Source: Mycobacterium xenopi
Lineage (GTDB): Bacteria; Actinomycetota; Actinomycetes; Mycobacteriales; Mycobacteriaceae
DNA length: 64,000 nucleotides
Direction: 5' to 3'
Assembly (NCBI RefSeq): GCF_009936235.1
Contig: NZ_AP022314.1
Location: forward strand, 558,001-622,000
The position numbers and the translations under genes were made by a program. A model generated the notes under the pieces. That model did no database searches. It was not told the DNA's origin and saw nothing but the letters and a program-made list of their open reading frames with translations. Below, in pieces: positions 43,956 to 52,790 of the stretch (the stretch's first letter is position 1; the number at the start of each line of letters is the position of its first letter).

Positions 43956-44927
43956 CTAGACGACGAACATGTCTTCTTTTGACCATTGCGGTGCGGCGAT
44001 CCGTGCGGCTGCGGCGTGCGCCATGTAGGTGAGATGGTCACTGCCCTCCGGGACTTCCTTCGGGATCATTCCGCTGACCTTCTGGGTCTTGAATACCGTG
44101 CCCGGGGCCAGGTCGAAGTGCGGGAATTCGGGTTCGGTGCAACCCAGGCAGGGCATTCCGGCGCGTGTCTTGGACGACTGGCGGTTCCACAGGATCCGGT
44201 TGCACGGGGAGTGGGTCATCGGACCGCGGCAGCCGAACTCGTAGAACAGGCAGCCGGTCCGAGTGCCCTCGCCGAACGACAAAGTGGATTGTTTGTACTC
44301 GAAGAACTGCACGCGAGTGCAGCCGGTTTGGGTGAAAGTCTTGAAAAACGTTTCAGGCCGGTGTAATTCGTCTAGCGTAATGTCACCTGCCCGCCCGGTG
44401 GCCAGCGCGACGATGATCTGGGTGATCCAGTCCGGGTGCGCGGGACAACCCGGAATGTTGATCACCGGAAGGCCCATCCTCGACCGGAAGTCGGGGCCGA
44501 GAAACCCGCCTTTTTTGCGTTTGTGGAACTGCAGTCCCGTGGACGCGGAGGGGTTGGGCTCAGTGGCGGGAATCCCTCCCCAGCAAGCGCAATCGCCGAT
44601 CGCCACCACGATCTGCGCAGCAGCGCACAGGTCCGTGACCCAGTCCTTCATCGGGCGGTCGGCGAACATGTCCATGCGGCCGGTTCCGTTGGGAGCCTCG
44701 ATGACAGTGCCCTCGAACACGAAGATGTCCAAGGGACGCTCACCACGAGCACAGTCCCAGAAGACTTTTTGGGCATTATCGCCCAACTCGAGACCGAGGG
44801 ACGGATGCCATAGCACTTCGAGCCCGAAGTCGACGATCAGGTCGACGACGTTGGGCTCGTCGGCGTTGAGGAACGACATCGTGTTGCCGCTGCACGCTCC
44901 CCCCTGTAGCCAGAGCACGGACGCCAT
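43956..44927 (-). CDS. hucS: [NiFe]-hydrogenase small subunit, group 2a (Huc) type
   Basis: A 323-residue Fe-S subunit starting MASVLWLQGGACSGNT. The cysteine of the proximal cluster is in that segment, and further cluster cysteines fall in GDCACWGG, GCPAHPDW, GCTRVQF, GCLFYEFGCRGP and CLGCTEPEFPHFD. No twin-arginine signal peptide is present, unlike group 1 enzymes; this places the mature enzyme on the cytoplasmic side, as in group 2a. The ATG at 44927 is preferred over the in-frame upstream start at 44942. It follows the hucM-like gene after 60 bp and precedes hucL. Confidence 0.93.
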   Translation of the reverse strand: MASVLWLQGGACSGNTMSFLNADEPNVVDLIVDFGLEVLWHPSLGLELGDNAQKVFWDCARGERPLDIFVFEGTVIEAPNGTGRMDMFADRPMKDWVTDLCAAAQIVVAIGDCACWGGIPATEPNPSASTGLQFHKRKKGGFLGPDFRSRMGLPVINIPGCPAHPDWITQIIVALATGRAGDITLDELHRPETFFKTFTQTGCTRVQFFEYKQSTLSFGEGTRTGCLFYEFGCRGPMTHSPCNRILWNRQSSKTRAGMPCLGCTEPEFPHFDLAPGTVFKTQKVSGMIPKEVPEGSDHLTYMAHAAAARIAAPQWSKEDMFVV

Positions 44928-44987
44928 GAAAACTCCTCTCAATGGTTGAGAATGCGCAAGTTTGGTTTGTTGTCTGAGGTGGCGGGG

Positions 44988-45590
44988 TTATTCCGCAGCG
45001 TGCTTCGGAACCCGCTGTTTTTTCGTCGGTTCCGGCGCTAGCCGGCGGCCGAACGCGCGAGCGATGTGAATCATGAAACCCAGACCGCGTGACACGTCCG
45101 GATCTTTCACCACACGCATGACCGCAAAAACGCCCTTAGGTCCGCGAGGGTCGGCTACTGCGGCTTCTCTGCCCTCCAGCAGCGCCTCACCGACCTGAGC
45201 GAGCACCTCTGCGGTTTGGGGGTCGGTTAACGGTGAACGCAGTAACCGTTCCACGGCCGGCGCAGCCTCGACAGCCGCGGCCGACAGTCGCGCTACGCTG
45301 TCGCTGAGTCCGGTCACGTCGAGGCTGGGCCACGCCCGTTGCCCGTTGGTGGATGCCGCCACTTCCCGGATCTCCGCGATACCGGATACCATTGAGTCGG
45401 CGATCACTTCAGCGCGACGCAACAGGCCGTCGAGGCCAGCAATGATGGTCGCAAGCAAATCCGCGTGGTCGAGGATCTGCGACAGCGAGGATGCGATTCG
45501 CGGGTCGTCGAGCCGCTGCAGCAGGTCATCGCCCGGCGACGGGTCCGTCAGACCGTCGATTTCGGACTGTCCTACAAGTGAAGCGGTCAC
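44988..45590 (-). CDS. hucM: HucM-like membrane-link/oligomerisation subunit
   Basis: A 200-residue protein if started at the GTG at 45590, which has a GGAGGAGG ribosome site. The C-terminal half contains DPRGPKGVFAVMRVVKDPDVSRGLGFMIHIARAFG, a DUF1641-type block; the N-terminal part is helical and acidic. In M. smegmatis, hucM lies directly before hucS and hucL, and its product joins Huc dimers into a large complex with a stalk that collects menaquinone. Size and position fit; I assign the name on that basis. An in-frame start at 45668 would be 26 codons longer and lacks a ribosome site. Confidence 0.72.
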   Translation of the reverse strand: MTASLVGQSEIDGLTDPSPGDDLLQRLDDPRIASSLSQILDHADLLATIIAGLDGLLRRAEVIADSMVSGIAEIREVAASTNGQRAWPSLDVTGLSDSVARLSAAAVEAAPAVERLLRSPLTDPQTAEVLAQVGEALLEGREAAVADPRGPKGVFAVMRVVKDPDVSRGLGFMIHIARAFGRRLAPEPTKKQRVPKHAAE

Positions 45591-45693
45591 ACGATCCTCC
45601 TCCGCCGATGTGTTGGTGGTCACACACGGTAACGACACCCCGTCATCCGGTCTAGCGCTTTTGCGCAATGACTGTCAGAATTACGCACACTTG

Positions 45694-45711
45694 TACGCGC
45701 AGAAGCGCGTA
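45694..45711. promoter_or_regulatory. Inverted repeat in the huc/araC divergent promoter region
   Basis: TACGCGC and GCGCGTA form a perfect 7-bp inverted repeat with an AGAA spacer, about 105 bp before the hucM start and 60 bp before the araC start. It is a candidate operator for the adjacent AraC-type protein or another hydrogen- or carbon-status regulator. A role as a hairpin cannot be excluded. Confidence 0.4.
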
Positions 45712-45771
45712 GCACAGCTAGAAGCCTTGAACGATGGCCGCTAACCCTTTAACGGAAACTCAACTGTCCTT

Positions 45772-46851
45772 GTGTCTTTGCAGCGGGCGGCTTGGATGTC
45801 TCGGCTGACCAGGCTGCGGTTCATCGACACCCGGCGTACCGGTAACCCCGTGCGCCGGAAAATTCGCTCCCGCGGTGTTCCACCGGCGCTGACCGACCAT
45901 GAAATCTTCTATACCGAAAACATCAATGAGGCCTCCACGCTGATCGGCAAGGTACTGGCCCCAATGCGAATCGCGTGCACCGCGAACCCATCCGGGTTCG
46001 CCGCCACGATGCACGGTGTTCGGCTGCGCAACGTCAGCATGCTGTATCTGGACCTGAGCGTGCGGGCCACTCTGGAAATCCCCGCCTTGGGGCGTTACTT
46101 CGGCGTCCACATGCCGACAAACGGGCTCGCGCGGTGCCACCATAACGGCCACGAATTCGAAGCGAACACGGTCTGCGCACTGGTGACCAGTCCGAAAACT
46201 GCGCTCACCATGCATCTCGAGGATGACTCCCCGCAGTTGCTGATCCGCATCGAGGAGCAGGCTCTAGTTGATTACCTTACTCGGCTTCGTGGTCGGCGAC
46301 TGTCCCGTCCGCTGGTCTTCCACCCCGAATTCGACCTCACGAGCGACGTGGCGATGCGCTGGCACGCCGCGGTGCAACTCCTGCACACCGAGGTCTATCA
46401 ACCCGGGTCACTGGTGCAGTCCGGCCAGGGCATCAGTGGTATCGAAGAGCTGTTGATGAACAGCCTTTTACATGTGCAGCCTTCCAACTACCACGAAGAA
46501 CTCGTCCGTCCGGCCAGACAACCCGGTCGCCGGGTGGTGCAGAGGGCAATCGAATATATCGACGCTCACCTGGCCGAACCCCTCACAATGGGATTGATTG
46601 CCCGCAATGTCCATATGAGTATCCGGTCGATTCAGCAGGGCTTCCGCGACGAGTTGGGGGTGTCGCCGATGACGTACGTCCGCGACCGGCGGCTGGAGCG
46701 GGTGCATGACGAGCTTGCCGACGCTATGCCCGGCGATGGGGTGACGGTCACTGACGTGGCCACCCGGTGGGGATTCCATCACCTCGGCAGTTTCGCGGTC
46801 GAGTACCGAAAGCGTTGGGGAGTGAGCCCATCGGAAACCTTGCGTCAGTGA
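45772..46851 (+). CDS. AraC-family transcriptional regulator
   Basis: A 359-residue regulator. The first 240 residues form an AraC-binding-like domain (GHEFEANTVCALVTSPKTALT near 125). The C-terminal 100 residues hold two helix-turn-helix units: MGLIARNVHMSIRSIQQGFRDELGVSPMTYVRDRRL and VTDVATRWGFHHLGSFAVEYRKRWGVSPSE. It is divergent from the hydrogenase operon and lies upstream of hypA-hypB and fbp-prk, so it is the best local candidate for coordinated control of hydrogenase and carbon-fixation genes. The GTG start at 45772 could be replaced by the ATG at 45796. Confidence 0.85.
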   Translation: MSLQRAAWMSRLTRLRFIDTRRTGNPVRRKIRSRGVPPALTDHEIFYTENINEASTLIGKVLAPMRIACTANPSGFAATMHGVRLRNVSMLYLDLSVRATLEIPALGRYFGVHMPTNGLARCHHNGHEFEANTVCALVTSPKTALTMHLEDDSPQLLIRIEEQALVDYLTRLRGRRLSRPLVFHPEFDLTSDVAMRWHAAVQLLHTEVYQPGSLVQSGQGISGIEELLMNSLLHVQPSNYHEELVRPARQPGRRVVQRAIEYIDAHLAEPLTMGLIARNVHMSIRSIQQGFRDELGVSPMTYVRDRRLERVHDELADAMPGDGVTVTDVATRWGFHHLGSFAVEYRKRWGVSPSETLRQ

Positions 46852-46896
46852 GGATGTGAGGATGTATCGTCGTGGACTGACTCCAGGAGGCTGGCG

Positions 46897-47235
46897 GTGC
46901 ATGAACTCTCGATCTGCAGCGCGATAGTCGGCGTTGTGCGGAAGCGCGCTGACGGCCGCGGGGTCCGCATAGTAAATCTGCGAATCGGGGAGCTGCGCCA
47001 GATCGTTCCCGACACCTTGGTCTACTGCTGGTCGTTGGTTACCGAAGGATCCGAACTGGCGGCCACAGAGCTGTGTATCGAGCGGATACCGGCCAAAATC
47101 CGCTGTAATAGCTGTGGTTGCGAGCAAGTCCTCACCGAGCTGTCACTGCTGTGCCCGGCCTGCCTCGATCGGACCGTCGACCTAGTCGAAGGCGACGAAT
47201 TCCTGCTTACTTCCCTCGAACTTACGGAGGTGTGA
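46897..47235 (+). CDS. hypA: Hydrogenase nickel-insertion protein HypA
   Basis: A 112-residue HypA. It starts MHELSIC, where the second-position histidine binds nickel, and has a zinc site with CNSCGCEQ and CPACL near residues 70-95. HypA with HypB inserts nickel into the hydrogenase large subunit. The GTG start at 46897 gives MHEL directly. It follows the AraC gene by 45 bases with a CAGGAGG ribosome site and precedes hypB by four bases, so the three genes probably form one unit. Confidence 0.95.
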   Translation: MHELSICSAIVGVVRKRADGRGVRIVNLRIGELRQIVPDTLVYCWSLVTEGSELAATELCIERIPAKIRCNSCGCEQVLTELSLLCPACLDRTVDLVEGDEFLLTSLELTEV

Positions 47236-47239
47236 CGCC

Positions 47240-48058
47240 GTGGGCCGATTCCACAGACACGAAGACGGTTCTGTACACGACCATGACCATGACCACCTGG
47301 AACATGACCATGACTACCTGGAACCCACAACGTCGGCTGACGTCGGTGATCACCGCGGCTACCAAACTGGTTCCGAGCGGATCATGGTGCTCGAGCGGAT
47401 CTTCGCAGAAAATGATCAGACCGCCGCAGCCAATCGCAGCGACTTCGACGATGCGGGCGTCATCGCGGTCAACCTGATGTCATCCCCGGGCGCCGGGAAA
47501 ACTGCGGTGCTGCAGCAGACTTTACGTCGGCTGCAGGACACATTGCGCATCGGTATCATCGAGGGTGACATCGAGACAAGCATCGACGCAGACCGCCTCG
47601 AGGGTCTTGGTGCGGCCATCACGCTGATCAACACCGCCAACGGATTCGGCGGCGAGTGCCACCTCGATGCCCCGATGGTGCGCTCGGCAATTCCACGGCT
47701 GCCGCTTTCCGCCCTGGATCTGGTGATCATCGAAAACGTCGGCAACCTTGTATGCCCCGCCGAATTCGAGGTCGGCGAGCACGCCCGCGCGATGGTGTAT
47801 TCGGTAACCGAAGGTGAAGAAAAACCCCTGAAATACCCGGTGATGTTCCGCTCAGCCGACGTCGTGCTGGTCAACAAGGTCGATTTGATCCCTCACCTCG
47901 ATTTCGACATCCGACTTTTCAACACCAACCTGCACTTGGTGAATCCGGGAGCAGCCGTGATCGAAATGAGTGCACGAACCGGATTCGGGATCGACGCCTG
48001 GTGCGAGTGGCTGCTGACTACCTGGAGGGCATGCCGTACCGCGGCAGGGACGACTTGA
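47240..48058 (+). CDS. hypB: Hydrogenase nickel GTPase HypB
   Basis: A 272-residue SIMIBI GTPase. Residues 5-30 are histidine-rich (HRHEDGSVHDHDHDH), a nickel-storage segment. The P-loop is MSSPGAGKTAV near 77, ENVGNLVCPAEF near 170 holds the metal-binding CxxG-like region, and NKVDLIPH near 215 is the guanine-specificity motif. It delivers nickel to the large subunit with HypA. GTG start, four bases after the hypA stop. The downstream fbp gene begins 83 bases further on. Confidence 0.95.
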   Translation: MGRFHRHEDGSVHDHDHDHLEHDHDYLEPTTSADVGDHRGYQTGSERIMVLERIFAENDQTAAANRSDFDDAGVIAVNLMSSPGAGKTAVLQQTLRRLQDTLRIGIIEGDIETSIDADRLEGLGAAITLINTANGFGGECHLDAPMVRSAIPRLPLSALDLVIIENVGNLVCPAEFEVGEHARAMVYSVTEGEEKPLKYPVMFRSADVVLVNKVDLIPHLDFDIRLFNTNLHLVNPGAAVIEMSARTGFGIDAWCEWLLTTWRACRTAAGTT

Positions 48059-48141
48059 TGCGCTGAGCAGAGCAAGACACCCCTAGATTTCCACCCAGGA
48101 GGGGGAGGGCTAGATCGCGCGGCCGGGCCACCCTCTTAGGC

Positions 48142-49215
48142 ATGCTGAGAGATCACACCACGCTGGTGCAGTTCTTGATCGAAGAGCGTCGGCGGTATCC
48201 GGGCGCCTCCGGGGACCTCAATGGACTGATCCTCAATGTGGCATTGGCCTGCAAGGCGATCGCGAATCGGGTAGCTGCCGGGGCTTTGGGCGGCGTGCTG
48301 GGCTCCGCGGAACACACCAACGTTCAGGGTGAGGTGCAGCAGAAGCTGGATGTGATAGCTAACGAATACTTCTTGCGTGCCACCGAGTGGGGCGGTCAGG
48401 TGGCGGGAATGGTTTCCGAGGAATTGCCAGAGCCCTACCGCCTTCCGGCAGAGTATTCCAAAGGCAAGTATCTATTGGTATTTGACCCGCTGGACGGTTC
48501 ATCGAACATCGACGTCAACGTGTCTGTCGGCAGTATCTTTTCGATCCTGCCCGCGCCTAACCCTGGGGCGGATGCCCAGCCCGAGGATTTCCTTCAACCT
48601 GGCACAAAGCAGGTCTGTGCCGGCTATGCGATCTACGGCCCGTCGACCGTGCTGGTGCTCTCGGTGGGAAACGGAGTTCACGCATTCACCCTGGACCCGA
48701 AACTCGGTGAGTTCATCCTGACTCGAGAGGGTATCCAGATTCCCCCGACGACGAAGGAATTCGCGATCAACGCATCCAATCAGCGATTCTGGGAGCCTGC
48801 TGTGCAACGCTACGTGCAGGAATGTCTGGCTGGCCGATCGGGACCGCGGCGCAAGGATTTCAACATGCGTTGGGTCGCTTCGCTGGTGGCGGAGACCCAC
48901 CGCATCCTTACCCGCGGTGGAGTGTTCCTCTACCCTCGTGACTCCCGCGAGCCCGTCAAGCCAGGAAGACTACGACTGTTGTATGAGGCCAACCCTATGG
49001 CATTTTTGATTGAACAGGCTGGGGGAGCCGCGAGCACCGGGCGCGGCCGCATGCTCGACGTCGTGCCCGTGGAGTTGCACCAGCGCGCCCCACTGGTCTT
49101 CGGTGCGCGCGAAGAGGTCAAGCTTATCGAGAGTTATCACCAAGAGGATTACGACGCGCCGACGTCTTGGCCGCTCTACGGAACCCGCGGCCTTTTCCGT
49201 ACCCACGTTGGTTGA
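48142..49215 (+). CDS. cbbF: Class I fructose-1,6-bisphosphatase
   Basis: A 357-residue type I FBPase. The metal/phosphate motif FDPLDGSSNIDVNVSVGSIFSI is near residue 115, preceded by SEELPEPY. GAASTGRGRMLD near 300 and ELHQRAPLVFGAREEV near 315 are conserved C-terminal blocks. It removes the 1-phosphate of fructose-1,6-bisphosphate. Mycobacteria usually use the unrelated GlpX-type enzyme for gluconeogenesis, so a second, class I enzyme beside prk and RuBisCO points to the Calvin cycle. The stop is six bases before the prk ATG. Confidence 0.93.
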   Translation: MLRDHTTLVQFLIEERRRYPGASGDLNGLILNVALACKAIANRVAAGALGGVLGSAEHTNVQGEVQQKLDVIANEYFLRATEWGGQVAGMVSEELPEPYRLPAEYSKGKYLLVFDPLDGSSNIDVNVSVGSIFSILPAPNPGADAQPEDFLQPGTKQVCAGYAIYGPSTVLVLSVGNGVHAFTLDPKLGEFILTREGIQIPPTTKEFAINASNQRFWEPAVQRYVQECLAGRSGPRRKDFNMRWVASLVAETHRILTRGGVFLYPRDSREPVKPGRLRLLYEANPMAFLIEQAGGAASTGRGRMLDVVPVELHQRAPLVFGAREEVKLIESYHQEDYDAPTSWPLYGTRGLFRTHVG

Positions 49216-49221
49216 CCGGCC

Positions 49222-50108
49222 ATGTCTCGCCAGCACCCGATTGTCTCGGTCACCGGCTCCTCCGGTGCCGGTACCACCTCGGTCATGCGCACCTTCGAGC
49301 AGATCTTCCGCCGCGAAGGGATCAACGTTGTCTATGTCGAGGGCGACAGCTTCCACCGCTACGACCGCGCCGAGATGAAAACTGCCATCGCGGATGCCCA
49401 CGCCCGGGGTGATCATACTTTCAGTCACTTCGGGCCTGAGGCTAACCTCTTCGAGGAACTCGAAAAGCTCTTCCGGACGTACGGTGAAAGCGGGACAGGT
49501 CAGATCCGCAAGTACCTGCACGACGAGGAGGAGGCCAAACCATATCGCCAGCAGCCCGGCACATTCACACCATGGGAGGATCTGGCGCCGGATTCCGACA
49601 TGCTGTTCTACGAAGGCTTACACGGCGCCGTCGTTACCGAGGCAGTCGATGTTGCGCGCCACGCGGACCTGCGTATCGGTGTCGTCCCGGTGATTAATCT
49701 AGAATGGATTCAGAAGCTACACCGCGACAGGGTGGTCCGTGGATACACATCTGAGGCCGTTGCCGATACTATTTTGCGTCGGATGCCGGACTACGTGAAT
49801 TACATCTGCCCGCAGTTCTCTCGTACTGATGTCAACTTCCAGCGTGTCCCCGTAGTCGACACCTCAAACCCGTTCATTGCCAGAACAATTCCTACTGCCG
49901 ATGAGTCGATGCTGGTCATCAGATTTCGCGATCCGCACGGTATCGATTTCCCCCTATTTGTTGTCAATGCTTCACGATTCGTTCATGTCGCGGCCCAACA
50001 CGATCGTGTGTCCGGGGGGGCAAGATGGATTTGGCGATGCAGCTAATCTTCACTCCGATGATTCTTCGGCTCATCGAACGGCGCAACGCCGAGCTGCTCT
50101 GCCACTGA
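49222..50108 (+). pseudogene. prkB: Phosphoribulokinase, two +1 frameshifts near the 3' end
   Basis: The P-loop VTGSSGAGTTSV is at the N-terminus, followed by the substrate site YVEGDSFHRYDR and FYEGLHGAVVTE near residue 135; these fit bacterial phosphoribulokinase. The uninterrupted frame ends at 50046 with a non-family tail of about 30 residues. Dropping one C from the C5 run 49950-49954 and one G from the G7 run 50014-50020 gives PYLLSMLHDSFMSRP...GGKMDLAMQLIFTPMI...ERR, the expected end, and a 294-residue protein stopping at 50106-50108, the normal family size. Either the gene is inactive or the two runs are miscounted. It makes ribulose-1,5-bisphosphate. Confidence 0.88.
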
Positions 50109-50447
50109 GCTAAGCAGGGACGCTTCGAATGCCTGAGATCGACGTGCAACGGGTGTGAGTTGCAATGCGTGTACTCGTGCCAGCTGTAGCAACGATTGCG
50201 GATACTGCTTCCGGACACACTCTGCACCGCAGCGATTATGTGCTTGCCGCTCGCGGCCGCCCAGCGTGAGTTGGTTGTCAAAAGCCCCCACAGCGGGGCA
50301 GATCCTCCGCCCAGGTGGGGAATTTCGGAGTCCCCGCAAACCAGCTTTGTCATGGGACTGAAGTCAACACTTCATCATATGTGCCATTTCAGCAAGAGTA
50401 GCTCAAGTCGATACCGCCAAAGTCGTTGCAGTGAGTAAAGTTACACC
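50109..50447. other. Intergenic region between prk and HAD phosphatase
   Basis: About 340 bases with no supported gene. A 34-codon frame at 50164-50268 has no family resemblance. A GGGGA/TCCCC pairing near 50320-50336 may be a weak hairpin. The promoter for the HAD gene probably lies in the A/T-richer stretch 50360-50440. Confidence 0.5.
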
Positions 50448-51443
50448 ATGATTGCAGACCGGGTTTGTCTTGTCGATGGGCACGACTGCCTGCTGCTCGA
50501 TCTCGACGGAACGGTGTTTCGTGGGTCCTTACCGACTCCCGGCGCGGTCGAAACGCTTGCCACGGTTGGTGCTCGCACGCTTTTCTTGACCAATAATGCA
50601 TCGCGAAGCGCCGAAGAGGTGGCAAAGCACCTATGTGGATTGGGACTTGCTGTCCATCCAGGCGATGTCGTTACCAGCGCCCAGAGCGCCGCGCGCGCCA
50701 TCAGCGCCCGCCTGCCAGGTGGTTCGAAGGTACTGGTAGTCGGCACCGAGGCCTTGGCCGCCGAGACCGCTCGCGTAGGCCTGCAGCCGGTACGGTCGTA
50801 TAGCGACGCGCCGGTGGCGGTTTTACAAGGCCATTCTCCTCACACCGGCTGGGCCGATCTCGCCGAGGCCACACTGGCAATTCGTGGCGGTGCATTGTGG
50901 GTCGCAACCAATGCCGACGTGACACTGCCGTCCGATCGAGGATTGGTGCCCGGCAACGGTTCTATGGTCGCGGCTTTGCGGGCAGCGACCGGTGTAGAAC
51001 CGGAAGTCGTCGGCAAGCCGGCCGCAGCGATGATTCGAGATGCATTGGCGACCGGTACTTTTCATTCACCGCTGGTGGTAGGCGACCGTCTCGACACGGA
51101 TATCGCCGGCGCCAACGCCGCCGGTTTACCCAGCGTAGTCGTGCTCACCGGCGTGAGCACGACCGCCGATCTGCTTTTTGCCTCGGATCAGCAGCGCCCG
51201 ACGTACCTAGCCGAAGACCTCCGTGGCCTTTTCCTACCTGCGGTAAGTATGCGGATTGGTCCGCAGTCCGGCTGGCACGTCCAGACCGGCGACGATGCCG
51301 TGACGGTGACCTCGACTGGTGGCAGCGAGTCGCTGTCCGCGGTGCGTGCCGCGCTTGATGCGGCCTGGCGCAATGGCGTATTTCGGGTGCGTGCTGGTGA
51401 TAAGCAGGCACGAGACGCACTGCGGCAGTGGGGCCTTGTTTGA
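50448..51443 (+). CDS. HAD-superfamily phosphatase, NagD/PGP-like
   Basis: A 331-residue class IIA HAD hydrolase. Motif I is LLDLDGTVFRG near residue 17, motif II TLFLTNNASRS near 47, motif III lysine in VVGKPAAAMI near 185, and motif IV GDRLDTDIAGANAAG near 205. The last 70 residues form a separate small domain, as in Rv1692-like proteins. Because it sits between prk and cbbLS, 2-phosphoglycolate phosphatase is a reasonable role, removing the RuBisCO oxygenase product. The best-known mycobacterial relative (Rv1692) is a glycerol-3-phosphate phosphatase, so the substrate is open. Confidence 0.82.
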   Translation: MIADRVCLVDGHDCLLLDLDGTVFRGSLPTPGAVETLATVGARTLFLTNNASRSAEEVAKHLCGLGLAVHPGDVVTSAQSAARAISARLPGGSKVLVVGTEALAAETARVGLQPVRSYSDAPVAVLQGHSPHTGWADLAEATLAIRGGALWVATNADVTLPSDRGLVPGNGSMVAALRAATGVEPEVVGKPAAAMIRDALATGTFHSPLVVGDRLDTDIAGANAAGLPSVVVLTGVSTTADLLFASDQQRPTYLAEDLRGLFLPAVSMRIGPQSGWHVQTGDDAVTVTSTGGSESLSAVRAALDAAWRNGVFRVRAGDKQARDALRQWGLV

Positions 51444-51750
51444 CCCCAAGTAAGTTATGCATGGGGCGTGGTGTGCTGTTCGCCTCGTAGGCAGCGGTCA
51501 TTCGCCCACCCGGGTCATCCGGATTCGGACCTGAGTACTCGTGTGGTGCGCCTTCCAGCCCGCGGCCCGTGTCAACGTCCACCGAACACGCCAGTGAAGT
51601 CCGTTGATAGATGGTCGAGTTCAGCGTGCAGGACACCGGCCGGGAGCACCCCGGCAGCCTGGCCCAAGCTACGCGAGTAGACCAGACCACGCCATCCACC
51701 AGTGGTATCTCAGCACGAAGGGCCGATTTCGGCACGCCCTCACCGGCCGC
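51444..51750. other. Intergenic region between convergent HAD and hydrolase-like genes
   Basis: About 307 bases lying between two convergent stops. No gene or clear strong hairpin was found. Open frames here are short and unlike known proteins. Confidence 0.5.
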
Positions 51751-52356
51751 TCACCAGGAGTATGACCGCAGCACCACCTCAGTCGCCAGTTGTGCTGCGA
51801 AGTGCTTTGATCCTCGCCATCCCGCCATCTCGGTCAGTCGGAAGTCACCATGCACGTACCGCCTGCTCGCTTGAGCAACTGACCGGGCCACCGGGGTGCT
51901 CACGAGCACAGTGGTGTCGACGTCGACGTGCGGGCAGTCCGCGTCGCGGACAACGCCGGTCGTGTCGGGGACTCGCGGGTGTCCGGCGTCGACCACCACC
52001 AGCCCCCTGAAACGTTCGGGATGATGTGCAGCGAGTTTCCAACTCAATTCGGCGCACAGCCCGTCTCCGACCAGCACGGCGCCAGTGACCCCGAGGCGAT
52101 CCAGGATACGAACAACCGACTTGGTGGTCAGCCGCGGATCGGCTCCGACGACGACGGTGCAGATTAAAGCGATGTGTAGACGATGGAGTCGCTCGCGTAC
52201 CTCATCGTAGGCACCGTCGTCGTGTCGATTGTCTTCGAACATGACGACATAACGCCCGTTTTCGCGACCTCCCACGCGGACCGGCACTCGGTATCCGTCG
52301 ATTGTGAAGACATGGCACACCGATTCGTTTGGTGTCTGCACCGTGAGCTCGGTCAT
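51751..52356 (-). CDS. Alpha/beta-hydrolase-like protein coupled to cbbS, lacking the catalytic serine
   Basis: A 201-residue protein with the topology of an alpha/beta hydrolase: VLVGDGLCAELSWKLAAHHPERFRGLVVVDA near residue 95 matches the nucleophile elbow and following helix, but the elbow reads GDGLCA, with glycine where serine is expected. No clear acid or base residue follows. It is shorter than usual (about 270). Its ATG overlaps the cbbS stop (ATGA), so it is co-translated with RuBisCO. It occupies the place where red-type RuBisCO operons usually carry the activase cbbX. A non-catalytic accessory role is an inference. Confidence 0.72.
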   Translation of the reverse strand: MTELTVQTPNESVCHVFTIDGYRVPVRVGGRENGRYVVMFEDNRHDDGAYDEVRERLHRLHIALICTVVVGADPRLTTKSVVRILDRLGVTGAVLVGDGLCAELSWKLAAHHPERFRGLVVVDAGHPRVPDTTGVVRDADCPHVDVDTTVLVSTPVARSVAQASRRYVHGDFRLTEMAGWRGSKHFAAQLATEVVLRSYSW

Positions 52357-52778
52357 GGTGCAGCGTAGCGTTCTCCAACTGGCCGTTGGGTGGCGTAAGC
52401 GAAGGTGGTGTATTGGATGCGGCGGTCGTTGGCTTCGGCGCGGTCGAGCCGGAAGCCGGGTTCTTCGGCGGGTCGCTGCACGATGAACGACAACGCGACG
52501 GTCATCCGCCCGAGGCTGGCGTCGTAGGCGTTAAGCCGCACATAGTGATTGGGGTAGGCGGCCCGGCACTGATTGACCTCCATCAACACTCCCGCGGGGT
52601 CTTTGAGGTCGAACATCGGCAGGCCCCACATCTCCCAGTAGGTGTTGCGCGGGTGGGGATCGTCGGTGAATTCCACCGACAACGGCCAGCCGTTGTCCAG
52701 CGCGTAGTTGATTTGAGCGGTGATCTCCTCATCAGTGAAGTCGGGCAGATACGAGAAGGTGCCTTGGGTAATGCGCAT
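52353..52778 (-). CDS. cbbS: RuBisCO small subunit, red type (form IC/ID)
   Basis: A 141-residue protein. MRITQGTFSYLPDLT-like N-terminus (here TFSYLPDFTDEE) and HPRNTYWEMWGLPMFDLKD near residue 45 are diagnostic of red-type small subunits, and YVRLNAYDASLGRMT lies near 80. The C-terminal extension past residue 110 is also a red-type trait. It assembles with CbbL into the L8S8 enzyme. It follows cbbL by 12 bases and overlaps the hydrolase-like gene by four. Confidence 0.94.
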   Translation of the reverse strand: MRITQGTFSYLPDFTDEEITAQINYALDNGWPLSVEFTDDPHPRNTYWEMWGLPMFDLKDPAGVLMEVNQCRAAYPNHYVRLNAYDASLGRMTVALSFIVQRPAEEPGFRLDRAEANDRRIQYTTFAYATQRPVGERYAAP

Positions 52779-52790
52779 GGTGTGCTCCTG

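Noticed and set aside
43956..45590. Assignment of the hydrogenase to group 1h (Hhy)
   Set aside because: The hucM-like, Rieske and TPR genes, the subunit motifs and the leaderless small subunit fit group 2a Huc better; a classifier run on the large subunit would settle it.
50096..50115. tRNA D-arm-like string on the minus strand (GCTTAGCTCAGTGGCAGAGC) at the end of prk
   Set aside because: It overlaps the restored prk 3' end, and the flanking sequence cannot be folded into acceptor, anticodon and T arms. Treated as chance resemblance or a very small remnant.
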